Source: Clostridium sp. CMCC3677 | GTDB taxonomy: Bacteria > Bacillota > Clostridia > Clostridiales > Clostridiaceae | Length of the DNA: 64,000 nt | Assembly (NCBI RefSeq): GCF_023845585.1 | Contig: NZ_JAMQHS010000003.1 | Coordinates: 282,671 to 346,670, forward strand | Reading direction: 5' to 3' | Notes under the pieces: model-generated | The model's input: the letters and a program-made list of their open reading frames with translations, nothing else | Databases searched by the model: none | What the model was told of the DNA's origin: nothing | Shown: piece after piece, positions 1 through 7,746 of the stretch | Position numbering within the stretch: position 1 is the first letter of the stretch | Layout of the letters: every line of letters begins with the position of its first letter | Translations under genes and position numbers: made by a program

Positions 1-956
1 TTTATATTGCTTGTACCTTTAGCTCCATCTCTACCCATTCCTGTTAAAACTACAGATATTAAATTACCTCTGTATGCTTTTATAGCTGAATCAAAAAGTT
101 TATCTACAGCTGGTCTAACTCCCCATATTGGATCTTCCTCATTAAGATGAATTTTCCCATCTGTACCAACGGTCATATGATAACCACCCTTAGCAATATA
201 TATCACATTACTTTCTATTTTTAAGCCTTCTTCACCCTCTACGACTTTAAGATTACATATCTTATCTAATCTCTCAGAAAAAGCTTTTGTGAATCCTTGT
301 GGCATATGTTGAACAACAAATATTGGTACTCCAATATTTGCTTCAAACTTAGTTAATAATTGTTGAAGTGCCTTAGGACCACCAGTAGATGCACCAATAA
401 CAATAGCATCAATTCTCTTATTTTTAATTGTAACCATATTTATATGTTCAGATTTTTTAAAATCTTTTACTTTTGTGTCGTTATACAAATTAGTATTTTT
501 TATTATAGTCTTAGAAGTATCTATTGATTTATTGCTTGTTCTAATTCTTATACCTCTTTTAGATATACTCTTAATTTTTTCAATAAGATTTTCTTGAACT
601 TTTCTTATGTCTAAAGATATACTTCCTGATGGTTTAGTAACAAAATCAATTGCTCCATTTTCTAAACATTCCATTGTTTTTTCTGAACCTTTTGTTGTCA
701 AACTACTTAACATTATTATTGAATAGTTCTTATTTTTTTTATGTAATTCTTTTAATGTTTCTAATCCATCCATTTCAGGCATTTCTAAATCCAATGTTAT
801 AATATCTGGATTAAACTTATCAACTTTTTCAATAAGTTCTTTTCCGTTTCTTAATTTAGCTACAACTTCTATTTCATTGTCTTCTTCTATTATTTCTGAT
901 ATCATTTTTCTCATGAAAGCAGAGTCATCAACAACTATAACTTTTATTTTACTCAA
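1..956 (-). CDS. cheB: Chemotaxis response regulator protein-glutamate methylesterase (3' end outside window)
   Basis: CheB demethylates and deamidates chemoreceptors during adaptation. Translated from the TTG codon, the protein begins with a receiver domain: acidic pair D10/D11 and phospho-acceptor D56 in the TLDLEMPEMDG context. A linker of about 50 residues leads to the methylesterase domain. All three catalytic positions are visible: Ser in GASTGGPKA, His in VQHMP, and Asp in LTGMGRDGA, the last just inside the window edge. The start is TTG because an AGAGGTG ribosome binding site lies 7 nt upstream and no in-frame ATG fits. The gene is the last visible one of fapA-cheW-cheD-cheB; only the last few residues (about 20-30) are missing. 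Confidence 0.95.
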   Translation of the reverse strand, partial: MSKIKVIVVDDSAFMRKMISEIIEEDNEIEVVAKLRNGKELIEKVDKFNPDIITLDLEMPEMDGLETLKELHKKNKNYSIIMLSSLTTKGSEKTMECLENGAIDFVTKPSGSISLDIRKVQENLIEKIKSISKRGIRIRTSNKSIDTSKTIIKNTNLYNDTKVKDFKKSEHINMVTIKNKRIDAIVIGASTGGPKALQQLLTKFEANIGVPIFVVQHMPQGFTKAFSERLDKICNLKVVEGEEGLKIESNVIYIAKGGYHMTVGTDGKIHLNEEDPIWGVRPAVDKLFDSAIKAYRGNLISVVLTGMGRDGAKGTSNI

Positions 957-969
957 TGTATTCACCTCT

Positions 970-1458
970 TTATAATTCCACAATTCCTATCCCCACTATT
1001 TTTAGTGTAACTTTGCCATCTAAAGCATCTAAAATCATGGTTCTTCCTTTGTTTCCGCCTACATCTTCGGCAATTATTTGAATTCTTTCTTCACTTAATG
1101 ATTTCTTTACAGCTTGTATATTTCTCTTTCCTATGTCACCAACCATACTTTTGTCTGAAAAACTAAACATAGAAGCTCCACCAGCTATTTTAGCTATTAA
1201 ATTCCTCTTTTGACAACCTTTTGCTTCCATTTTTTTTATTAACAACGGAATTGCTAAATCAGCAAATTTCATTGGATTTGTCACATTTTTAAATTGTGTG
1301 CTATCAGGAAGCATTATATGAGATAATCCTGCTAGCTTGCTTCTTCTATCATATAATGCTATCCCTATGCATGAGCCTAAGCCTATTGTCATTATTTTAC
1401 CTGGTGAAGATACTAGATTTAAATCTGCTATTCCAACTTTAACGTCTGTATTCTCCAT
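970..1458 (-). CDS. cheD: Chemoreceptor glutamine deamidase CheD
   Basis: CheD deamidates specific receptor glutamines and, in Bacillus-type chemotaxis, interacts with CheC. The 162-residue protein has the family's catalytic Cys in GLGSCIGIALYD, the catalytic His in LSHIMLP, and the later GGASMF and GRNIQAV stretches. Length is normal. AGGGGG lies about 4 nt before the ATG. The gap to cheW is 8 nt and to cheB 13 nt, so the genes are co-transcribed. Confidence 0.95.
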   Translation of the reverse strand: MENTDVKVGIADLNLVSSPGKIMTIGLGSCIGIALYDRRSKLAGLSHIMLPDSTQFKNVTNPMKFADLAIPLLIKKMEAKGCQKRNLIAKIAGGASMFSFSDKSMVGDIGKRNIQAVKKSLSEERIQIIAEDVGGNKGRTMILDALDGKVTLKIVGIGIVEL

Positions 1459-1466
1459 TTTACCCC

Positions 1467-1916
1467 CTAAAATATACTTTGTTCTTCCTCTATAGATAAA
1501 ATTTTATCTACATCTAAAAGTATTACTATATTCTTATCTAATCTTATCAAACCATTAATATAACTTCTTGATAATGTAGTTGTTATTTCAGGAGAAACCT
1601 CTATTAATTTACTATCAATATCTTTTACTTCATAAACATTTTCTACAATTATTCCAAACTTGTTATTGTCTTTTTTTACAACTATTATTTTTTTTTCTTC
1701 TGATTGTTCATCATTTCCTAGATTAAACTTTGTTGATAAGCTTATTATAGGTAATATGCTTTCTTGATAATTAATAACCCCTTTTACAAATCTAGGTGAA
1801 TCTGGAAGAATTGTTGGTTCTTCATATCCTAAAATTCTTTCTATATCTTTTATATCAGAAGCATAATATTCATTATTCAAACCAAATATTAATATCTTCA
1901 TTTCATTCATTGACAT
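1467..1916 (-). CDS. cheW: Chemotaxis coupling protein CheW
   Basis: This 149-residue protein consists of a single CheW-like SH3-type domain, which bridges chemoreceptors to the CheA kinase. Typical features are the N-terminal strand ILIFGLNNEYYA, the FVKGVINYQESILPIISL stretch, and a late INGLIRLDKNIVILLDVDKIL segment. An AGGAGG site 10 nt upstream supports the ATG chosen. It sits between fapA and cheD with 8-14 nt gaps. No CheA gene is present in the window, so its kinase partner must be encoded elsewhere, probably beyond the left edge. Confidence 0.93.
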   Translation of the reverse strand: MSMNEMKILIFGLNNEYYASDIKDIERILGYEEPTILPDSPRFVKGVINYQESILPIISLSTKFNLGNDEQSEEKKIIVVKKDNNKFGIIVENVYEVKDIDSKLIEVSPEITTTLSRSYINGLIRLDKNIVILLDVDKILSIEEEQSIF

Positions 1917-1930
1917 TATACCTTGACCTC

Positions 1931-3895
1931 CTACAATAGAAATTTATCTACTACTATCATTCCATCTTTTCCTAAATACGCTTTTACATTTTTTGATGCT
2001 ACATCTAATGTAAATTGTTTTTCACCAAAACAAAAAACTGTATTTTGATATGCTATATCTGCTGTTATAACTCCTTTTTTAGATACTTCTAACCTAGTAA
2101 GTACGCCAGCTATACTTCCAACAGTCTTTAACTTAATTTCATCTTTGGCATGTAGTATTCCACCCCTACACACTGCTCCAGCTTGTGTAAATTCAATACT
2201 GTTTAAAGATGTTATTTTCGATACATATTGTCCTTTTCCAGTTATAAATATACTACCAGATGCTTCTATTGTAGAGTCTTGAGCATAGTCCATATACACA
2301 TCTACTGGAATAACTATTTCTTCTTCTAATACTTCTATTTCATTTACTATCATATCTTTCAGCTCATAAAGCTCAGAATATTTTTTTATTTTTATAGGAC
2401 CTAATCCTAGAATTTTTTTTCTAATAAAAGCTATCATATCATTATCAGTTGAGCTATTATTTTTCTCAAAACTTACTATAAGCATTGATAATCTAGGAAT
2501 ATTTTTAAATTTGCTTTCTATTAATATTTTAATAATTTCTCCATCTGATTGATTATTATCTAAAATATTCTTATCTTTTATTTGTTTTGTGTAACTAATT
2601 AAAGACTCTATTATACTATCGTACTGTTTTAATATTTCTAAATGCTTTTTTTTATCAATATCATTTGCGCCTGCACTTACTTTTGAATTCAGTATATTGG
2701 CATATATGTTAACTTGTCCACTTGCTATGATAGTCGCTTCTTCTACATTTTTTCTTACTGTTACTGAATTTCCTGCTTTTACTTGCGTTCCACTCTTTAT
2801 GCTTCCACTTATTTCAACATCTCCAATAAAATCTATGTTCCCAGTTTTTATATCTACATCTTTTAATTCATATATTTTATTGACACTGTAAACTCCAGAT
2901 TTACATGATGGTCTTCCTTCTATTGTTGAAATAACTTTGTTCTCCTCTAGCTTACATCCAGAACCAATTTTTATATTTATTTTTTTCGTTGTTTTTCTCT
3001 TGATTTCTTTTCCAAAGATATTCTTTCCATCTTTACCTTGTATCCCTTCTACTTTTTCTGCTAGTATCTGTCCAGCGCTTATATTAGATATTGAATACAT
3101 ATTTCTATAATCTATCTTTGCATTTTCATCTTTTAAAATTTTCTTTTTATCACTTTCAAAAAATACTTTAACTGTATCAGGAATATCTTCTACAACTTTA
3201 TCACCTTGAGCAATTAATTCATTGCTAACGCAATCATCTTTACTTATTTCCTTTATTCTATCATTTAGTAATCCATAAACAATATTATTCTCTTTTAAAA
3301 TTGTTAATAGTTCATCATAGGTATATTTAGGTGGATATTCACCTTTTTTCTTTTTTGTTTCTAATTTAAGATCTCTACAACATGATTTATCGACTAACTC
3401 AAAGGAATATTCAGGAAAATAATTTATTGTTATATATGCTTCCATTTTCTCTTCTGAAGTAGTTATATCTATTTTTCTACTACTTTCTTTTGTCACATAT
3501 TTAACTTCTATATTATCTAAAGCAGTAACTGCTGTTTTTGATGTACATTCTTCTCCATTTATTAAAAGTTTAATTCCATTACATGGATGTATCATTACAG
3601 TTTCATTAGATTCATAGTCTAAGTTTTCAATTATTATTTCCCCATTTTCTACTTTTATCCCTTTATGAGTTTCATTTTCTTTATTACTCAATTTTTCATC
3701 TACTGTTAAGTCATTAATTTTATTAATTTTATTAATTTCATTAACTTTAGAAACTTCTATTTTTACTTTTTTCTTAAAAAAAATATTTTTTTGAGCAATA
3801 ATAGTATATTCTAAGCACTCTTTTGGTACTTTTAATTCATTTGATGCTTTTTCAAGACATCCTTCTAATGTTGTAGCTGAAAATATTAAACTCAT
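1931..3895 (-). CDS. fapA: FapA/DUF342 family flagellar assembly protein A
   Basis: A protein of about 654 residues. Residues 1 to about 50 (MSLIFSATTLEGCLEKAS...) resemble the Jag_N/KhpB N-terminal domain. The middle and C-terminal parts carry the FapA/DUF342 region, with repeated beta-rich stretches such as DIKTGNIDFIGDVEISGSIKS and SGSIFITGKGQYVSKI that suggest a beta-solenoid. A TTG lies 9 nt upstream but directly abuts the AGGGG site, so the ATG 9 nt after AGGGG is the likely start. It is the first gene of the chemotaxis operon. Members of this family are linked to flagellar assembly; the precise biochemical role is unknown. Confidence 0.82.
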   Translation of the reverse strand: MSLIFSATTLEGCLEKASNELKVPKECLEYTIIAQKNIFFKKKVKIEVSKVNEINKINKINDLTVDEKLSNKENETHKGIKVENGEIIIENLDYESNETVMIHPCNGIKLLINGEECTSKTAVTALDNIEVKYVTKESSRKIDITTSEEKMEAYITINYFPEYSFELVDKSCCRDLKLETKKKKGEYPPKYTYDELLTILKENNIVYGLLNDRIKEISKDDCVSNELIAQGDKVVEDIPDTVKVFFESDKKKILKDENAKIDYRNMYSISNISAGQILAEKVEGIQGKDGKNIFGKEIKRKTTKKINIKIGSGCKLEENKVISTIEGRPSCKSGVYSVNKIYELKDVDIKTGNIDFIGDVEISGSIKSGTQVKAGNSVTVRKNVEEATIIASGQVNIYANILNSKVSAGANDIDKKKHLEILKQYDSIIESLISYTKQIKDKNILDNNQSDGEIIKILIESKFKNIPRLSMLIVSFEKNNSSTDNDMIAFIRKKILGLGPIKIKKYSELYELKDMIVNEIEVLEEEIVIPVDVYMDYAQDSTIEASGSIFITGKGQYVSKITSLNSIEFTQAGAVCRGGILHAKDEIKLKTVGSIAGVLTRLEVSKKGVITADIAYQNTVFCFGEKQFTLDVASKNVKAYLGKDGMIVVDKFLL

Positions 3896-3974
3896 AAAAT
3901 TCAACCCCTATAAAAAATAATCTTTTTTTTAGTATATCATATAGGAAAATAATTTTATATATAATACACTGTAA

Positions 3975-4778
3975 TTAATTACTTTTAATGTAACTAATAA
4001 TCTTATTATTATAATATTTAATCAGCTTGTTAATAATTTCATTATTTTTTATCTTTATTGAATCAACTTGATTTATTGGCAATATTTTTGGAGATGTTCC
4101 TGATATAAACATACCATCTAACTTTTTTATATCAGAGTATTTATAACTCACCTCTTCTACCTTTATGCCATTTTCAATAGCTATATCTATTATTTCTCCT
4201 CTAGTTACTCCAGGTAACACTGCTTTAACTGGTGATGTTAATAAAACATCATCCTTTATCATAAATATATTTGATTTACTGCCTTCAGTTATATATCCAT
4301 TTCTGTCGACTAATATAGCCTCATACGCATTACTTTCTTTTATTTTAATATTTACTTTTTCTCTAAAGCTTAAATTAACTATTTTTGCATTTGGATTATC
4401 TCTTTCACCAAAATATAAAATAGTTTTTACTCCATTTTGATACATTTTTTCATTTGGATATGAATGATTAATAAAGAATATTCTCATTACTTTTTCATTT
4501 ACATTATAGGTGATTTTTACATTCCCCTCTAATTTCTCATTTTCTCTAACTAAATTTTCTATATCTTTTCTTATTTTAAAATTTTCTAAACAACAATCAA
4601 CATTTATAAGTTTAAATGAGTTCTCCATTCTCAATAAATGATTTTCTAAAAATAATGGCTTTCCATGGATTATTCTTAGAACTTCATATATCACTTTTCC
4701 TGATGTTTCAATATCTTTTAAACTATTTATTCCTTTTATCTTAGAGTTTTCAACAAAAAATTTATTAATTGCTTCCAT
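3975..4778 (-). CDS. Class IV PLP aminotransferase (PabC / branched-chain aminotransferase-like)
   Basis: A fold-type IV PLP enzyme of 267 residues. It has the family pattern FLENHLLRMENSF near the N-terminus, SFREKVNIKIKESNAYEAIL around the expected Schiff-base lysine, and GYITEGSKSNIFMI plus PGVTRGEII. Size and motifs fit 4-amino-4-deoxychorismate lyase (folate pathway), but branched-chain or D-amino acid aminotransferases are not excluded. No pabA/pabB lies nearby. An upstream GTG would overlap the HAD gene; an AAGGGG site 8 nt before the internal ATG decides this start and leaves a 26-nt gap. It is probably co-transcribed with the HAD hydrolase. Confidence 0.75.
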   Translation of the reverse strand: MEAINKFFVENSKIKGINSLKDIETSGKVIYEVLRIIHGKPLFLENHLLRMENSFKLINVDCCLENFKIRKDIENLVRENEKLEGNVKITYNVNEKVMRIFFINHSYPNEKMYQNGVKTILYFGERDNPNAKIVNLSFREKVNIKIKESNAYEAILVDRNGYITEGSKSNIFMIKDDVLLTSPVKAVLPGVTRGEIIDIAIENGIKVEEVSYKYSDIKKLDGMFISGTSPKILPINQVDSIKIKNNEIINKLIKYYNNKIISYIKSN

Positions 4779-4804
4779 ACTACATGCCCCTTCTATACCG
4801 GAAA

Positions 4805-5449
4805 TTATTTCCACCTTAATATTTCTATATCATGATTTTTCTTATAATTAATCAGATATGGCTTTCCAACCAAATCTAAAAGTGGTTTATCTGATAATGA
4901 ATCTGAAAACATATATGACTCTTTAAAATCCACATCTATTTTTTCTTCTTTAAGTACCTCTTTTAATCTTCTTACCTTTTCTTCACCTTTACAGTTAAAT
5001 CCATCCATTTGCCTTAAGAACTTTCCATCACTAAATTTAAATTTAGTTCCTATTACTCTATCCACTTCTTTAACACTATAAAATTTATTTATATAAAATT
5101 CAGGTGATGCTGATATTAAATATATATCATACCCTTCAGATTTAAGTTTTTTCATCATATCCATAGCATCACTATATAAAAGATTGCTTAGTTTTTCTGT
5201 ATAAAAACTTTCAACAACTTTATCTAATTCATCTTCACTTATTCCATCTATAAACTTTAAGAACTTCTCTTTCACCATTTTTTCATCATAAAATTTCAAT
5301 AAATACATTATTCCACAGTATAGTGCTCTTGGTAAAAATCTAATAGCCTTTATATCTTTCTTTATATAATACTTAAAAAACTCCATAAGTGTTTCTTTTT
5401 TTGTAATTGTATAATCTATATCAAAAATTGCAATTTTTTTCATATCCAA
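4805..5449 (-). CDS. HAD-IB family hydrolase (phosphoserine phosphatase-like)
   Basis: A 214-residue haloacid dehalogenase-superfamily phosphatase of subfamily IB. Motif I is IFDIDYTIT, with the nucleophile Asp and the Asp two residues later. Motif II is in YLISASPEF. Motif III/IV is YMFSDSLSDKPLLDLVG. An alpha-helical cap follows motif I. Such proteins hydrolyse small phosphate esters; the substrate cannot be read from sequence. AAGGAG sits 7 nt before the TTG start; an ATG two codons later is the alternative. It precedes the class IV aminotransferase in one transcription unit. Confidence 0.8.
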   Translation of the reverse strand: MDMKKIAIFDIDYTITKKETLMEFFKYYIKKDIKAIRFLPRALYCGIMYLLKFYDEKMVKEKFLKFIDGISEDELDKVVESFYTEKLSNLLYSDAMDMMKKLKSEGYDIYLISASPEFYINKFYSVKEVDRVIGTKFKFSDGKFLRQMDGFNCKGEEKVRRLKEVLKEEKIDVDFKESYMFSDSLSDKPLLDLVGKPYLINYKKNHDIEILRWK

Positions 5450-5607
5450 ATTCTTTCTCCTTAATTATAATTGCTATAAAACACGCTTTGTTAGTTTAAA
5501 GTTAAGAGCTAAGAGTTGATAGTTCTCACCTCTTAATTCCACCCCTCTATAATCTTAGATTTTATCACCCCTTTAGCCTAGAAAGATTCTATATAATAAT
5601 TTTCTTC

Positions 5608-5642
5608 AAAAAAACCCCATGTTTTCAACAAGAGGTTTTTTT
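5608..5642 (-). terminator. Terminator after aspartate aminotransferase
   Basis: A 9-bp stem AAAAAAACC/GGTTTTTTT lies 25 nt past the stop codon of the aminotransferase. The T-run forms on either strand, so it may also act from the other side. The adjoining 5490-5575 stretch holds no gene, only degenerate AGTTAAGAG-type sequence resembling one arm of the R4 element. Confidence 0.7.
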
Positions 5643-5666
5643 AAATATTACTATATTAAAATCTAT

Positions 5667-6860
5667 CTACTTTATTTTACTTAAGAATATAGATAATCTA
5701 TCTATCCCCTTTTCTATTATATCCATTGATGTTGCATATGATAGTCTTATATAATTTTCTAATCCAAATCCACTACCTGGTATAACAGCCACTTTTTCTT
5801 CTTCTAAAAGTACCTTTGAAAATTCAACTGAATTAATTATATTATGCCCTTTAAAAGTGGTATTTAAATATTTTTCTATATTAACCATTATATAAAATGC
5901 ACCATTCGGTCTTAAAATTGAAAGCTCATCTATTTTGCTTAATTTATCTAGCATAAAGTTTCTTCTACTCTCAAACTCCTTCACCATCTTATCTACTTCT
6001 TCTTCAGAACCAGTAAGAGCTTCTATTGAAGCATATTGAGTTATAGAGTTAACATTTGATGTCATATGACTTTGAATACTAGTCATAAGTTTAGTTATTT
6101 TTTCATCAGCAGCAACATATCCTAGTCTCCAACCTGTCATAGCATATGTTTTTGATACTCCATTTATAACTATTGTTCTTTTATATGAATCTTCATTTAA
6201 ACTTGCTATACTTATATGTTCTTCATTATCATATATTAATTTTTCATATATTTCATCTGAAATTATAAATAAATCATGTCTTTTAGCAAAATCCGCAATT
6301 TCTTTAAGTTCTTCTTCATGATAAATAGTTCCTGTTGGATTATTAGGACTATTTAATAATATTGCTTTTGTCTTACTAGTAACACATTTTTCTAAATCTT
6401 CTATTGTATATTTATAATTGTTTTCTTTTATAGTCTCTACAAAAACGGGGACTCCATCTGCTAATTTAACAAGTTCAGGATAGCTTACCCAATAAGGTAC
6501 AGGAATAAGCACTTCGTCTCCAGGATTTAAAATTGCCATAAATACATTAGCTAAACATTGTTTTGCACCTGTAGATATAGTTATTTGACTTGGTTTATAT
6601 TCTAAATTATTATCTTTCTTAAACTTTTCACAAATAACTTCTTTTAATTCTAATATTCCACCTGCTGGAGTATACTTTGTTTTACCTTCCTCCATAGCTT
6701 TTATAGCAGCATTGATAATATTTTGTGGTGTATTGAAATCAGGTTCTCCTGCTCCAAAACTAACCACATCTACGCCCTCATTTTTTAATGCCTTTGCTTT
6801 TGCTGTAATTTCCAAAGTAATTGATGGACTAATATTTTCTGCTTTTTTAGATAGTTCCAT
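5667..6860 (-). CDS. Pyridoxal-phosphate aspartate aminotransferase
   Basis: A 397-residue fold-type I aminotransferase that transfers the amino group of aspartate (or a similar amino acid) to 2-oxoglutarate. Motifs: SFGAGEPDFNTP near the N-terminus, LNSPNNPTGT, the PLP-binding aspartate in IISDEIYE, the Schiff-base lysine in NGVSKTYAMTGWRLGY, and the substrate-carboxylate arginine in NYIRLSYA. The start is the ATG that follows GGGGGA by 7 nt; an ATG five codons upstream has no binding site. It is monocistronic, with a terminator directly downstream. Confidence 0.9.
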   Translation of the reverse strand: MELSKKAENISPSITLEITAKAKALKNEGVDVVSFGAGEPDFNTPQNIINAAIKAMEEGKTKYTPAGGILELKEVICEKFKKDNNLEYKPSQITISTGAKQCLANVFMAILNPGDEVLIPVPYWVSYPELVKLADGVPVFVETIKENNYKYTIEDLEKCVTSKTKAILLNSPNNPTGTIYHEEELKEIADFAKRHDLFIISDEIYEKLIYDNEEHISIASLNEDSYKRTIVINGVSKTYAMTGWRLGYVAADEKITKLMTSIQSHMTSNVNSITQYASIEALTGSEEEVDKMVKEFESRRNFMLDKLSKIDELSILRPNGAFYIMVNIEKYLNTTFKGHNIINSVEFSKVLLEEEKVAVIPGSGFGLENYIRLSYATSMDIIEKGIDRLSIFLSKIK

Positions 6861-6951
6861 TTTTCTTTCCCCCATTTATTACATATTATGCATTAGTATT
6901 AATATTATATACAATAAAATATAACATTAATACTTTGAGTTGTAAATTAAA

Positions 6952-7017
6952 AAAATCGTCAAAGCGACTTTAGATTCGTCGGTTCTTTTAGCCATACACC
7001 CTTTCTAAACGCAGTGC
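6952..7017 (+). repeat. Dispersed repeat R3, copy 1
   Basis: About 66 bp that recur at 55313-55377 in the same orientation, roughly 80 % identical by eye. Shared blocks include GCGACTTTAGA, TTTTAGCCAT and AAACGCAGTG. It is GC-richer than its surroundings and lies in the intergenic space between the DUF1292 gene and the aspartate aminotransferase. No open reading frame is evident. I do not recognise the family. Confidence 0.7.
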
Positions 7018-7045
7018 ATGTAATATTAATTCTCTAAATAATAAA

Positions 7046-7074
7046 ATAGACTTTAGTAATGTTACTAAAGTCTA
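7046..7074 (-). terminator. Terminator after DUF1292 gene
   Basis: A perfect 14-bp stem ATAGACTTTAGTAA/TTACTAAAGTCTAT with a one-base loop, about 80 nt past the stop codon. On the minus strand it is followed by TTTATTATTT. Confidence 0.75.
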
Positions 7075-7154
7075 TAAAAATATTATAGGAACATATAAGA
7101 AAATAATAGATCAAATATACACGTATACTGAGGTATTATTTTTTTAAATGTGAC

Positions 7155-7514
7155 TTATTCTTCTGATCCTACTGATTCTTGATAATAAGCTGATACTCTG
7201 TCGAATTCTTCTTCGTCAGGAACTACAAGTTCTTCTCCATCAACTCTAAAAAGATACATTGAACCATCTTCAGCATTTTCAGCTAATACGTATTCTTTTC
7301 CTTCAACTTCGAATGCATCAACGATTGGACATGAAACTACATTTCCGTTATCGTCTTCTAAATCTACAACGAAAGATTCTTCTTCTCCACATCCGCATCC
7401 ACAGCCTTCATGATCATGGTCTCCACATCCACAACCTTCATGATCATGATCGTGTCCACCGCATCCACAAGTGTCGTGTTCTCCACATCCACATTTTTCT
7501 AAATCTTTATCCAT
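7155..7514 (-). CDS. DUF1292 protein with Cys/His-rich N-terminus
   Basis: 119 residues in two parts. Residues 1 to about 46 are a metallothionein-like tract of CGCG and HDH units (CGCGEHDTCGCGGHDHDHE, then a further similar unit). The rest is the acidic DUF1292 domain (FVVDLEDDNGNVVSCPIVDAFEVEGKEYVLAE). Ordinary DUF1292 proteins are about 85-100 residues without such a tract. The Cys/His clusters predict metal binding; this is inference. GGAGG lies 10 nt before the ATG. The gene stands alone with its own terminator. Confidence 0.8.
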   Translation of the reverse strand: MDKDLEKCGCGEHDTCGCGGHDHDHEGCGCGDHDHEGCGCGCGEEESFVVDLEDDNGNVVSCPIVDAFEVEGKEYVLAENAEDGSMYLFRVDGEELVVPDEEEFDRVSAYYQESVGSEE

Positions 7515-7686
7515 AATTTAATTATCCTCCTTGCTAACAACTGTTGCTTTCTTCCATACTAATTCTACCCTTAAATGACTAAAATTAAAACCCCAAATAA
7601 AAATTATTTATTTTTTAGCTATTTTTTATTATTAAGCACAATTTAAACTTGTACCTGTAAAATTTTACACCCCAGGGGTAAACACA

Positions 7687-7723
7687 AAAAAAGGATGACC
7701 ATTTCTTATGGTCACCCTTTTTT
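7687..7723 (-). terminator. Terminator after pyruvate:ferredoxin oxidoreductase
   Basis: Stem AAAAAAGGATGACCAT/ATGGTCACCCTTTTTT with one mismatch and a 5-nt loop, 24 nt past the stop codon. It is T-rich on both strands. Confidence 0.85.
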
Positions 7724-7746
7724 ATTAAAACTTACTAAACATAATT

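Noticed and set aside
7017..7075. tRNA or small RNA gene suggested by a stem-loop
   Set aside because: It is a simple perfect hairpin with a T-run, best explained as a terminator.
7259..7516. 85-codon frame antisense to the DUF1292 gene, with His/Leu-rich repeats
   Set aside because: The repetitive composition only mirrors the Cys/His codons on the other strand.
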